64,000 nucleotides of DNA, taken from Streptococcus gallinaceus. Its GTDB lineage: Bacteria; Bacillota; Bacilli; Lactobacillales; Streptococcaceae. The position numbers and the translations under genes were made by a program. Numbering within the stretch: the first letter of the stretch is position 1; each line of letters starts with the position of its first letter. Under the pieces are notes generated by a model, which worked only from the letters and a program-made list of their open reading frames with translations, did no database searches and was not told where the DNA came from. Below are positions 55,514-63,814 of the stretch, in pieces. Where the stretch lies: NCBI RefSeq assembly GCF_024170225.1, contig NZ_JALJXU010000006.1, forward strand, positions 94,815-158,814. Direction: 5' to 3'.

Positions 55514-56121
55514 AGGATTTGAAGTTGTTTTTTCAAGACTATGTAGCCCAACCCTTGGGTCAGGAAAAGGTGTATGCTGTTTTTTTGCCCCTAATCTGGC
55601 AGGATGACCAGTGGCAGATTCTCTATGAATTGCGCAGTCAGGCGATTTCGCAGCCTGGGGAGGTGTCGTTTCCCGGTGGACGAGTGGAGGAGGACGAGAG
55701 CTTTCAAGCAGCGGCTGTTCGTGAAACGATTGAGGAGCTCAATGTGGCAGAATCAGTCGTCGAGATTTGGGGAGAGATGGATTATATCGTCTACCAAGAG
55801 CGAACGATTCGTTGCTTTGTTGGGCAGCTCAAGGTTCCAGATTGGCAAAGCATTCGTCCCAATGAAGAGGTAGCCCACCTCTTTACCGTACCGGTGCAAA
55901 CTTTGCAGGACAATCCACCGGTTTACCATACCTTGGAGGCTACGATTAAGACGGATTCGGCTTTCCCTTTTGAACGCATCACGGGTGGGGCCAATTATCA
56001 GTTTAGCCACCACAATCGCCTCATTCCTTTTTACGAAGATTTACCAGAAAATATATGGGGAATGACAGCCCAGTTAACCCATCGCTTTGTCAGTCTGTGG
56101 AGTCAGACAGAGGGAAAATGA
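55510..56121 (+). CDS. NUDIX hydrolase, CoA pyrophosphatase-like
   Basis: This 203-residue enzyme has a complete NUDIX box: GGRVEEDESFQAAAVRETIEEL continues the preceding SFP, fitting GX5EX7REUXEEXGU. The upstream ELRSQAISQPGEVSFP is typical of the CoA/acyl-CoA diphosphatase (NudL/YeaB) subgroup. The start overlaps the HAD gene by 4 bases. Confidence 0.85.
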   Translation: MKDLKLFFQDYVAQPLGQEKVYAVFLPLIWQDDQWQILYELRSQAISQPGEVSFPGGRVEEDESFQAAAVRETIEELNVAESVVEIWGEMDYIVYQERTIRCFVGQLKVPDWQSIRPNEEVAHLFTVPVQTLQDNPPVYHTLEATIKTDSAFPFERITGGANYQFSHHNRLIPFYEDLPENIWGMTAQLTHRFVSLWSQTEGK

Positions 56122-56135
56122 GAAGAAGTAGAATA

Positions 56136-56175
56136 GTAAAACCACCATTTCCTGCGGAAGTGGTGGTTTTACTTG
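56136..56175. terminator. Bidirectional terminator
   Basis: Perfect 12-base arms GTAAAACCACCA (56136-56147) and TGGTGGTTTTAC (56161-56172) lie between the NUDIX gene and the converging lipid-kinase gene. Confidence 0.88.
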
Positions 56176-56176
56176 G

Positions 56177-57082
56177 TTATGCTGTTGTAGGTACCATGGT
56201 GCGAATGGCTTTTTCGTGCATGGTGACGGTAACGGGTAGAGTGCTAGCCGTGTCGCCATCAATACGAGTAACGGGATTGTGGTGTTTGTTTTTCGAACGG
56301 TTATGAATCTCTAGCTGAGAAGTGCGAAATTGGTCCCAGTGTCGGTAGTCTTTGAACTCGCCTTTGCGAACAAAGTAGAACCACATAAAGCGGATGAGGT
56401 GCAGTTTTTTAAGGATATAGACGGTGAAAAGGCCGTCGTCATAGCGTTCAGAAGGAGCAAATCCCTCCTTGCCACCGATGTGATTGGTCATGGTGAGGAG
56501 CAGGATTTTTGTCCGGTATTTCAATCGTTGGCCGTTGAAATCTAAAAAGAGTTTGTAGCTTTGTTGCTGCCACCAAATGGACCATCCGGCAAATAGGAAG
56601 GCTAGAAAGCCAAATCTGCGCTTGTTTTCAGAGGTAACCCCGAGAGCAATATCGGCCATGAGGCCAAGTGTCATACTGGAAATCATGTAGCGGTCATTGA
56701 CTTGAGCGAGGTCAAATGCGACTTCGTGTCCCTTGAGTAGATTGTCCAAAGCGCTAGGGAGGTCAAGAGGAATCCCCAGAGATTTTGCGAAATTATTGAC
56801 CGTACCAGTCGGGATGAGACCCAATCGCGAATGTCCACCACCTTCAAAAATCCCTGCGCAGACCAGGCTGATAGACCCATCTCCACCTAGCGGAATAATC
56901 ATGTCAACCTTGTTTTGGCAGGCTTCCTTGGCAAACGTCTGCATCTTCTCGGCTGTCTCGGGATAGAGAACAGTAACGGTTATATCGGTATTTTCTTTAA
57001 AATACTCCAGGATGCTATCGACGATCTGTTCTTTTTCTTCTTTTCCAGAATGTTGATTAACGAGAATGGTAATATCTTTCAT
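56177..57082 (-). CDS. Diacylglycerol/lipid kinase family protein (YegS/DagK-like)
   Basis: This 301-residue kinase of the DAGK catalytic family has the nucleotide loop IPLGGDGSISLV and the substrate segment LGLIPTGTVNNFAKSLGIP. It ends with a C-terminal beta domain (MTNHIGGKEGFAPSERYDDGLF). It probably phosphorylates diacylglycerol in lipid recycling, but YegS-like and sphingosine-kinase-like members differ in substrate. It is a single gene with GGGCC upstream on the minus strand and is closed by the shared hairpin. Confidence 0.85.
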   Translation of the reverse strand: MKDITILVNQHSGKEEKEQIVDSILEYFKENTDITVTVLYPETAEKMQTFAKEACQNKVDMIIPLGGDGSISLVCAGIFEGGGHSRLGLIPTGTVNNFAKSLGIPLDLPSALDNLLKGHEVAFDLAQVNDRYMISSMTLGLMADIALGVTSENKRRFGFLAFLFAGWSIWWQQQSYKLFLDFNGQRLKYRTKILLLTMTNHIGGKEGFAPSERYDDGLFTVYILKKLHLIRFMWFYFVRKGEFKDYRHWDQFRTSQLEIHNRSKNKHHNPVTRIDGDTASTLPVTVTMHEKAIRTMVPTTA

Positions 57083-57147
57083 AGTAGGCCCTCTTTTATT
57101 AGTTACAGTATACCATTTTTGAGTCCGTAGGTCTTTGCAGGAAAATA

Positions 57148-57178
57148 AGACCCGGGACGAGGGTCCGGGGTTCTATTT
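57148..57178 (-). terminator. Terminator of the busA (opuA) operon
   Basis: On the minus strand GACCC- and GGGTC-rich arms form a GC-rich hairpin followed by TTATTTT. Confidence 0.65.
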
Positions 57179-57217
57179 GTTTTGGGGGTTAAAAAGACTA
57201 GTAGTGGTTAGTTGTGT

Positions 57218-58942
57218 TTAGGATTTTGTCCATTCTTGGACGATTTTTTTATTTTGCTTAATCCAATTTTTGGCAGCTTCTTCAGGAGTTTTTCCGTTGT
57301 TGATTTCGAGCATGACAAACTCCATATCTTTTTGGGTCCAATGGAATCGATCAACAATTTGATAGACTTCAGGAGCGTCTTTCTTCAGGCCTTTACGAGC
57401 AATTGTATTGATATTTTCAGCTTCGCCAAATGACTTTTTAGGGTCCTCAAGGTATTTCAAGTCGTATTTTGAAAACATCCAGTGAGGAGACCAGCCTGTT
57501 ACAACGATTTCTTCTTTGTTGCGGATTGCCTTGTCCAATGAAGAAGTCATGGCACCTGTAGAGGAGGCAGTCAGTTCCCAATCTGAGAGATTGTCATACT
57601 CTTTTTTGGCAGACTTGGCTGCATCCATAATACCTGCACCTGGTTCGATACCGGTGATGGATTTTTTTGCTTGGTCAGACAGGTCTGAAATACTATTGAC
57701 ATCGGTCATATAGCTTGGAACCACGAGACCGAGTCGGATATTTTCTAAGTTAGGGCCAAGATCTTCGAGCTTGTCTTGGTATTTTTTGTATTGCTGACCA
57801 TGTGTGACGGGGAGCCAAGCGCTGGTGGTAAAGTCGGCATTTCCATTTGCGACAGATTGCCAGCTGACAGCATTGTCAAGAGGAATCATGTCTACTTTGT
57901 AACCGGCTTGTTTTAAGACTTCACCGATGACATTGGTAGAAGTGACTTCTGAATCCCATTGTACATAGGAGATACGAATCGTTTTGTCCTTGGTAGTGGC
58001 ATCTGTGTTCATGGTTGTAAAGCTACGTCCCAAAGCTGCTCCGATAAAGAGAACCAGGGCTACGATGCCGACCCATTTGCCAGTTTGACCATTTTCTTTT
58101 CCTTGGTGATTGAGGAGTTGAGAAATGCGGTCGAGTACAATGGCTAGGATAACAAGGGCGAAACCAGATACGAATCCATTTCCGACATCTGCTTTTTGTA
58201 GAGCCGAAAGGACTTCGCGTCCAAGTCCAGGGGCACCGATCATGGATCCGGTAACGACCATGGAAAGGGCGAGCATCATGGTTTGGTTGACACCGGCCAT
58301 GATGGTGTTGCGGGCAAGAGGTAACTCAACCTTGAATAATTTTTGACTTGGGGTAGAACCAAATGCATCCGAGGCTTCAACTAGCTCAGTTGGGATTTCA
58401 CGAATGGCTAAGTTGGTGAAGCGAACAGTTGGCGGAAGGGCGAAGATAACAGAGGCGAATACCCCTGGTACCATACCGATCCCGAAAAAGACAACGGCAG
58501 GAATCAAGTAAACAAAGGCAGGCATTGTTTGCATGAAGTCCAAAATCGGATTGACGATTCGTTTCACGGTTGCATTTTTTGCCATCCAGATGCCGAGTGG
58601 CACACCGATGATAATCGAAATCAGACTGGCTACCAGCACCAAGACAAGGGTGTTAATCATGTGTTCCCAAAGACCCTGGTTGTAGATAAAGAAGAGTCCA
58701 AGCAGCGTCAAGGCTGGCATTTTCCAATTCTTTTTCGTTAAGAAATAGAGAGCAAGAGCGATGAGTGCCATGAAGAGGAGTGGGTTGATGAAGAGAAGTG
58801 TATTTGTCGTCCAATCCATCAATCCATTTCCACCAGCTTGCAAGAGGTCAAAAAATCCTGCAAAAGTTTTGGTAACCCATTCTGTCAAAGACTCGACAGC
58901 CGGTGCTACCGGAATTTTTGTTTTTAATATATTTTCAATCAT
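57218..58942 (-). CDS. busAB: Glycine betaine ABC transporter, fused permease and substrate-binding protein
   Basis: This fusion protein of 574 residues belongs to the OpuA/BusA osmoprotectant importer. The N-terminal half is the permease, with an EAA-like loop in TELVEASDAFGSTPSQKLFKVELPLA and about seven helices (about 40-315). After a connecting helix (VGIVALVLFIGAALG) the C-terminal half is the extracellular betaine receptor. It carries aromatic-cage residues in YVQWDSEVTS, NAVSWQSVANG, FTTSAWLPVTH and VTGWSPHWMF. It lies 18 bases after the ATPase gene. Confidence 0.93.
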   Translation of the reverse strand: MIENILKTKIPVAPAVESLTEWVTKTFAGFFDLLQAGGNGLMDWTTNTLLFINPLLFMALIALALYFLTKKNWKMPALTLLGLFFIYNQGLWEHMINTLVLVLVASLISIIIGVPLGIWMAKNATVKRIVNPILDFMQTMPAFVYLIPAVVFFGIGMVPGVFASVIFALPPTVRFTNLAIREIPTELVEASDAFGSTPSQKLFKVELPLARNTIMAGVNQTMMLALSMVVTGSMIGAPGLGREVLSALQKADVGNGFVSGFALVILAIVLDRISQLLNHQGKENGQTGKWVGIVALVLFIGAALGRSFTTMNTDATTKDKTIRISYVQWDSEVTSTNVIGEVLKQAGYKVDMIPLDNAVSWQSVANGNADFTTSAWLPVTHGQQYKKYQDKLEDLGPNLENIRLGLVVPSYMTDVNSISDLSDQAKKSITGIEPGAGIMDAAKSAKKEYDNLSDWELTASSTGAMTSSLDKAIRNKEEIVVTGWSPHWMFSKYDLKYLEDPKKSFGEAENINTIARKGLKKDAPEVYQIVDRFHWTQKDMEFVMLEINNGKTPEEAAKNWIKQNKKIVQEWTKS

Positions 58943-58960
58943 AAATCAGTTCCTTCACTA

Positions 58961-60154
58961 TTAGTTGTTCTCGTCGGGGATGTTGGCCAAGGCTTCGATG
59001 ACACGGCCTCGAATCACGACACCCAGTAGACGATTGTTGTCATCGGTGACAGCGATTGGAGCAGACGAGTCATAAATCAATGGCATGATATCGGTGATGA
59101 CCGTGTCTTTTGAGACCGTCACGACATCAGTATTAACCACATCAGCCAATGGAATTCCTTTTTTACGAGCTTCTAGAGCAGCATCAGTCGTGACACTACC
59201 AAGCAAGTATCTGCGGCGGTCAGTGGCCATCAGCATGGAAACTTCTTCGTTGTACATGCGGTTCAAGGCAACTTGAGGTCCGTCAATTCCGATGGTAGTG
59301 GTGATAGGCTTAATCATAATATTTTGCGCAGTGAGGACCTTAGAACGGTCGACATCTTCGACGAATTCACGGACAAAGTCATTGGCTGGATTGGTCAAGA
59401 TTTCCTCACCTGTGCCAATTTGCATAATCTTCCCATCCTTCATCAAGGCAATCCGGTCACCGATACGAAGAGCTTCGTTGAGGTCATGACTGATAAAGAT
59501 GATGGTCTGTTGTTGATTTTCTTGCAAATCAAGCAATTCATCCTGCATTTCGCGGCGAATCAAAGGGTCTAAGGCAGAGAAAGCCTCATCCATTAAGAGG
59601 ATTTTAGGGCTGTTAGCAAGAGCGCGTGCCAATCCGACCCGTTGCTGCATCCCACCTGAAAGTTGATTTGGGTACTGATCCTTGAAAGTCAGGAGGCCGG
59701 CATTATCCAAAGCGCGTTCGGCGATTTGACGGCGTTCTTCTTTTTCTACACCACGCAATTCCAAACCAAATTCGGTATTTTCAAGAATGGTTTTATGTGG
59801 GAAGAGGGCAAAACTCTGAAAGACCATATTGATATCGTGGCGACGAATGTCGCGTAAGTCGCTGTCATTGAGCTTAGAGATATCCTTATCACCTAAGAGA
59901 ATCTGACCAGATGATGGTTCGATCAATCGATTGAGCATTCGAACCAGTGTGGACTTACCAGAGCCGGAAAGTCCCATGATAACGAAGATTTCGCCCTCTT
60001 TAATGTCAAAATTCGCATCGTAGACACCGACAGTTGCACCTGTCTTTTTCAAAATTTCTTCTTTTGATTTTCCCTGTTTGACCATCTCGAGAGCGGCTTT
60101 TTGCTTTTTCCCGAAAACTTTTGTCAAATGGTTTACTTCTAAAATTGTTTTCAT
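58961..60154 (-). CDS. busAA: Glycine betaine ABC transporter ATPase with CBS domains
   Basis: This ATPase powers betaine uptake (OpuAA/BusAA). The start at 60154 ([13 protein letters not shown]) is set by GGAGGA just upstream; the longer frame is rejected. In 397 residues are the family insert [19 protein letters not shown], Walker [10 protein letters not shown], signature [13 protein letters not shown] and Walker [13 protein letters not shown]. Two C-terminal CBS domains (about 280-395) sense ionic strength and, in related transporters, c-di-AMP. The promoter carries candidate BusR operators. Confidence 0.94.
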   Translation of the reverse strand: MKTILEVNHLTKVFGKKQKAALEMVKQGKSKEEILKKTGATVGVYDANFDIKEGEIFVIMGLSGSGKSTLVRMLNRLIEPSSGQILLGDKDISKLNDSDLRDIRRHDINMVFQSFALFPHKTILENTEFGLELRGVEKEERRQIAERALDNAGLLTFKDQYPNQLSGGMQQRVGLARALANSPKILLMDEAFSALDPLIRREMQDELLDLQENQQQTIIFISHDLNEALRIGDRIALMKDGKIMQIGTGEEILTNPANDFVREFVEDVDRSKVLTAQNIMIKPITTTIGIDGPQVALNRMYNEEVSMLMATDRRRYLLGSVTTDAALEARKKGIPLADVVNTDVVTVSKDTVITDIMPLIYDSSAPIAVTDDNNRLLGVVIRGRVIEALANIPDENN

Positions 60155-60190
60155 TGTTCCTCCATTCATAAGCAACACAAAGGTAAAAGA

Positions 60191-60270
60191 TAGTGTCACT
60201 TTGAAATAAAAATAATCTGCTTTTAAAAACAGAACACATAAAGAATAACATGTGATGTCACTTTTGTCAA
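60191..60270 (-). promoter_or_regulatory. busA promoter with two candidate BusR operators
   Basis: On the minus strand -35 TTGACA (60270-60265) and -10 TATTCT (60247-60242) have a 17-base spacer. The sequence AAAGTGACA (plus-strand TGTCACT at 60256-60262) fills that spacer. A second copy with the same AAAGTGACA (TGTCACT at 60194-60200) lies 62 bases downstream in the leader. Confidence 0.65.
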
Positions 60271-60416
60271 AGATATGGCCTAAAATGCAGAAAAAAGGCT
60301 ATAAATCAGCATTCTTCAAGTAATTGTTTTACCATTATATAAACAGAAAAGATGTAAATTCCAACTTTTTCAGAAAAACACACTTTTCCAACCTCTTAAA
60401 AAAATGAGCAAAACAC

Positions 60417-60648
60417 TTGCAATTTATTTTTATCGTGATATAATGACAATATAAAATATAAAACAAGTTGTCACTACAACGAAAAATAACAATCGAGTAA
60501 AAGCTCACATTATATAATGTTGTTAGGTTAGGATTCGTAGGATAACCCACTATATTTTATGTGGTACAAACCACAAAGAATATTCTTATTATTGTCATAT
60601 ACTATCGGTATTGCATTCTTTGTTATTTGTTTAAAAGGGAGAAAAATT
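60417..60648 (+). promoter_or_regulatory. Promoter and long leader of the gls24 operon
   Basis: TTGCAA (60417-60422) and TATAAT (60439-60444) have a 16-base spacer. TGTCACT recurs at 60469-60475 inside GTTGTCACTACAAC, about 20 bases after the expected start. The leader of roughly 200 bases holds a CATTATATAATG palindrome (60508-60519), which may be a second -10, and a GTGGT-ACAA-ACCAC hairpin (60561-60574). The rest of the 494-base gap, 60271-60416, shows nothing recognisable. Confidence 0.5.
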
Positions 60649-60891
60649 ATGATTCTTTGGAAATTACTTATCGGAGCACTTATCGGTGCAGTTGCAGGAG
60701 CGATTACTAAAAAAGGTGGCTCGATGGGTTGGATCGCCAACATCGTTGCCGGTTTGATCGGTTCATCTGTCGGACAATCTATCTTTGGTGCATGGGGACC
60801 AAACTTGGCAGGTATGGCCTTGGTTCCATCAATCCTAGGTGCAGTTATCGTGGTTGCTGTGGTATCCTTCTTTCTTAGAAAATCAAACTAG
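60649..60891 (+). CDS. GlsB/YeaQ/YmgE family stress membrane protein
   Basis: This small membrane protein of 80 residues has three hydrophobic segments rich in Gly and Ala. The family pattern is GALIGAVAGAITKKGGSMGWIANIVAGLIGSSVG. The start at 60649 follows AAAGGGAG; an in-frame upstream extension is not supported. Members (transglycosylase-associated proteins) accompany Gls24/Asp23 operons and respond to stress; the function is unknown. First gene of the operon. Confidence 0.85.
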   Translation: MILWKLLIGALIGAVAGAITKKGGSMGWIANIVAGLIGSSVGQSIFGAWGPNLAGMALVPSILGAVIVVAVVSFFLRKSN

Positions 60892-60906
60892 AAAGTAGGA
60901 ACTGAT

Positions 60907-61485
60907 ATGAGTAAGACCCTGAAATGGCTCTACAGCCTTGCAAGTCTTCTATTAGTCAGTCTACTTGCATTTGTAGTTGTGGCCAGCCAGCGCCAGTTGA
61001 TACTTCCGAGTGAATGGGCTTGGTTGAATACGGATTTACAACTGCCTACTTTTATAGAAGAACACTATCATTTCGTTTACTTCTGGTTAGCCCTTATCTT
61101 CATCGCTATCATTCTTGTGACGGTTCTAGTGGTCATCTTTTACCCACGGATCTACACAGAAATTTCATTGTTGGAAAAAGACACTTCTTTATTGTTGAAG
61201 AAATCAGCGCTTGAAGGCTACATTCGTACCTGCATCCTTGAGTCAAATCTATTGGTCCATCCAAGTGTAACGGTGACCATGTACAAGAAGAAATTCAAGG
61301 TGCATGTTAAAGGTGCTGTGACCAATGAAGTAGGATTTGCAAATGCGGCAGTAGGTGCAAAAAAAGTTATCGAGGACGGCATTCAACAGTATATCGGTGT
61401 TGATAGACCAGTGAATTTCAAAGTGTTTGTAGACGAGTTGCAGACAGCTGGGCAAACAGGCCGTGTTGTCAACCGCGTCTTATAA
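60907..61485 (+). CDS. amaP: Alkaline shock response membrane anchor protein AmaP
   Basis: This 192-residue protein has two N-terminal helices (about 8-28 and 52-78) and a soluble domain resembling Asp23 (ALEGYIRTCILESNLLVHPSVTVTMYKKKFKVHVKGAV). In Staphylococcus AmaP holds Asp23 at the membrane. It lies 15 bases after the GlsB-like gene and shortly before a DUF2273 gene and asp23, the conserved order. Confidence 0.86.
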   Translation: MSKTLKWLYSLASLLLVSLLAFVVVASQRQLILPSEWAWLNTDLQLPTFIEEHYHFVYFWLALIFIAIILVTVLVVIFYPRIYTEISLLEKDTSLLLKKSALEGYIRTCILESNLLVHPSVTVTMYKKKFKVHVKGAVTNEVGFANAAVGAKKVIEDGIQQYIGVDRPVNFKVFVDELQTAGQTGRVVNRVL

Positions 61486-61494
61486 GGAGAAGAA

Positions 61495-61686
61495 ATGGAT
61501 TTATTCAAAACCTATCGATACCCGCTTATGGGAGGGGGCTTGGGACTGTTCTTGGCACTTCTCTTCTTAACAGTTGGGTTCTTGAAAACAATTTTTCTAA
61601 TACTATTTACAATTTTTGGCATCTTGTTGGGAAATTATTGCCAACGGACAGGTTTGATTTCAAAGTTAGTTAATCAATTTAAATAA
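61495..61686 (+). CDS. DUF2273 small membrane protein
   Basis: This 63-residue protein has two helices (MGGGLGLFLALLFLTVGFLK and IFLILFTIFGILLGNYC), matching the DUF2273 proteins found between amaP and asp23. AAGGAGAAG precedes ATG 61495. Function is unknown. Confidence 0.85.
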   Translation: MDLFKTYRYPLMGGGLGLFLALLFLTVGFLKTIFLILFTIFGILLGNYCQRTGLISKLVNQFK

Positions 61687-61701
61687 CGAAAGAGGAATAC
61701 T

Positions 61702-62244
61702 ATGACAACGAATACTTACGTAAAAAATACATCAACTCTTCCGACGGAAGCAGTTCGCGGCCAGCTCACTTTTGAAGACAAGGTTATTGAAAAAATTGTC
61801 GGCTTAGCGATTGAACATGTAGATGGTCTCTTGGCTGTCAACGGTGGTTTCTTTGCCAATCTAAAAGATAAGTTGGTCAATACTGAGTCTGTAACAGATG
61901 GGATTTCAGTCGAAGTTGGTAAAAAACAAGTGGCTGTGGATTTAGATATCGTAGCAGAGTACCAAAAACACTTGCCGACTATTTACGCAGACATCAAGGC
62001 CATTGTTGAATCTGAAGTGAAAAAGATGACCGACTTGGATGTCGTAGAAGTAAATGTCAAGGTGGTGGATATCAAAACACGTGCGCAGCATGAAGCGGAC
62101 TCTATCAGCTTGCAAGATCGCGTGACAGACGCAGCACAAGCAACGACAAACTTTGCTTCAAATCAAGTAGAAAACGTTAAAACAGCAGTTGGTACAGGTG
62201 TTGAAAAGGTAGAAGACCTCAAACCTGAACCACGTGTCAAATAA
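61702..62244 (+). CDS. Asp23/Gls24 family envelope stress protein (copy 1)
   Basis: This 180-residue protein has the Asp23 core: [50 protein letters not shown] and [13 protein letters not shown]-terminal Ala/Glu-rich amphipathic tail follows ([17 protein letters not shown]). It is expected to coat the inner membrane face via AmaP. It is a paralogue of the gene at 62486, with which it shares most of the core. Confidence 0.9.
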   Translation: MTTNTYVKNTSTLPTEAVRGQLTFEDKVIEKIVGLAIEHVDGLLAVNGGFFANLKDKLVNTESVTDGISVEVGKKQVAVDLDIVAEYQKHLPTIYADIKAIVESEVKKMTDLDVVEVNVKVVDIKTRAQHEADSISLQDRVTDAAQATTNFASNQVENVKTAVGTGVEKVEDLKPEPRVK

Positions 62245-62272
62245 TTTTTTAAAAAAGAAAGAGGAACAAATT

Positions 62273-62482
62273 ATGTCAGAAGAAAAATTCGATGTAAAAT
62301 TGGACCAAGTAACTGGATCTGTAAAAGAAGGTCTTGGTAAATTGACTGGCGACAAAGAAGTCGAAACCGAAGGTAAAGTTGAAAAATTGGCTGGTAAAGT
62401 CAAAGAAACGATTGAAGATGTTAAGGACACTGTAAAAGGTGCAGTAGACGGCTTGAAAAAATCAACTGATGAGGAGAAATAA
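62273..62482 (+). CDS. CsbD family stress protein
   Basis: This 69-residue hydrophilic, lysine/glutamate-rich protein shows [34 protein letters not shown], the CsbD pattern. The start at 62273 follows AGAGGAA. CsbD proteins are general-stress products of unknown mechanism. It sits between the two Asp23 paralogues. Confidence 0.87.
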   Translation: MSEEKFDVKLDQVTGSVKEGLGKLTGDKEVETEGKVEKLAGKVKETIEDVKDTVKGAVDGLKKSTDEEK

Positions 62483-62485
62483 TCT

Positions 62486-62998
62486 ATGACAGATGTACAA
62501 AATATGAAAAGCAACCTTACTTACAATGACCTTGTCATTGAAAAAATTGTTGGGCATGCATTGGAAAACGTTGATGGGCTCTTGGCTGTTAATGGCGGAT
62601 TTTTCTCAAATTTGAAAAACAACTTGGTTAATTCGGATTCAGTGACAGATGGCGTTAATGTTGAAGTTGGTTCTGAAGAAGTTGCTGTAGACTTGAACGT
62701 CATCGTGGAATACGGAAAAGACATCCCAGCCATTGTTGAAAGTATGAAAGGTATCGTGGCCCAAAATGTTGAAGTCATGACCCACTTGAAAGTGATTGAG
62801 TTGAACGTCAATGTCGTGGATATTCAAACCAAAGAAGAATTTGAAAAGTCATCTGTAACGGTTCAAGATCGCTTGACAGACGCTGCACAAGCAACGGGTG
62901 AATTTGCAAGTCAATCTGCTGAAAAAATCAAAGCAGCAGCAGCGACTGGTGCAGAAAAGACAAAAGAATTCGTCGCACAACATTCAGAAAAAGAATAG
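62486..62998 (+). CDS. Asp23/Gls24 family envelope stress protein (copy 2)
   Basis: This 170-residue paralogue of the 61702 gene has the same landmarks: [49 protein letters not shown] and VIELNVNVVDI. The tail differs and ends TKEFVAQHSEKE. The two likely arose by tandem duplication with csbD trapped between them. Last gene of the operon. Confidence 0.9.
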   Translation: MTDVQNMKSNLTYNDLVIEKIVGHALENVDGLLAVNGGFFSNLKNNLVNSDSVTDGVNVEVGSEEVAVDLNVIVEYGKDIPAIVESMKGIVAQNVEVMTHLKVIELNVNVVDIQTKEEFEKSSVTVQDRLTDAAQATGEFASQSAEKIKAAAATGAEKTKEFVAQHSEKE

Positions 62999-63011
62999 TT
63001 ATGAGATAGAA

Positions 63012-63039
63012 AAAGAGCTGGAACACCAGCTCTTCTTTG
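63012..63039 (+). terminator. Terminator of the gls24 operon
   Basis: Arms AGAGCTGG (63014-63021) and CCAGCTCT (63026-63033) are followed by TCTTTG. Confidence 0.75.
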
Positions 63040-63061
63040 TGCAGTCAATCATCACTAAATA

Positions 63062-63090
63062 TTGAAAAAAATATAAAATTGTGATTTAAT
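63062..63090 (+). promoter_or_regulatory. Promoter of busR
   Basis: TTGAAA (63062-63067) and TTTAAT (63085-63090) have a 17-base spacer, so busR is transcribed separately from the gls24 operon. Confidence 0.5.
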
Positions 63091-63123
63091 AGATAAGAAA
63101 TTTACGAAAGGAGACAACTGAAA

Positions 63124-63765
63124 ATGCAGAAACGATCGTCAACAGTCAAAGAATCAAAGTACCAACAAATCGCGATAGAAGTTGCCAAGCGCATTGCCGA
63201 TGGGGATTATGAAGCTGGCGAAAAGTTGAAGTCACGTTCGACCTTGTCTGCTCAATTTAACGTTTCTCCGGAGACGACGCGAAAAGCATTGAATATTTTG
63301 GCGGACTTGAAAATTGTCACCCTCAAACACGGCAGCGGAGCAATTGTCTTGTCGCAAGAAAAAGCGATTGAGTTTTTGGATAAGTACGAAAGCACTCATT
63401 CGATTGCAGTGATTAAGGAGCGTATCCGAAAAAATATCAAGGACCAGCAAGAGCAGATGGAAGATTTGTCTCTTCTAGTCAATGAATTTTTGCTCCAAAG
63501 TCAATCCATTAGTCGCCAATACCCATTGACGCCATATGAGATTATCGTTAGCCAAGATACAGAGCATTTTGGAAAACCGCTGAGCGAGCTAAATATTTGG
63601 CATTTAACGGGTGCAACCATCATTGCGATTGAACATGAAGGAGAATTCGTTCTTTCTCCTGGACCGTATGGTAAGATTGAAAAAGGTGATCATGTCTACT
63701 TTGTCGGCTCAAATTTAGCCTACTCACGGATGAAAACTTTCTTCAATCTCAAAATGGGCTTATAA
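63124..63765 (+). CDS. busR: BusR, GntR-type repressor with RCK_C domain
   Basis: This 213-residue regulator has a GntR winged helix (KYQQIAIEVAKRIADGDYEAGEKLKSRSTL, then FNVSPETTRKALNIL). A coiled coil (about 90-125) and a C-terminal RCK_C/TrkA_C domain (GKPLSELNIWHLTGATIIAIEHEGEF ... GDHVYFVGS) follow. This architecture is that of BusR, which in Lactococcus and Streptococcus agalactiae represses the betaine importer busA and is activated by c-di-AMP binding to RCK_C. AAAGGAG precedes ATG 63124. In those species busR is adjacent to busA; here the gls24 operon lies between. Confidence 0.9.
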   Translation: MQKRSSTVKESKYQQIAIEVAKRIADGDYEAGEKLKSRSTLSAQFNVSPETTRKALNILADLKIVTLKHGSGAIVLSQEKAIEFLDKYESTHSIAVIKERIRKNIKDQQEQMEDLSLLVNEFLLQSQSISRQYPLTPYEIIVSQDTEHFGKPLSELNIWHLTGATIIAIEHEGEFVLSPGPYGKIEKGDHVYFVGSNLAYSRMKTFFNLKMGL

Positions 63766-63814
63766 GATATAGATGGACTTTGCCCTCAGAATAGCAAAGA
63801 CCTTGACAGATTTT

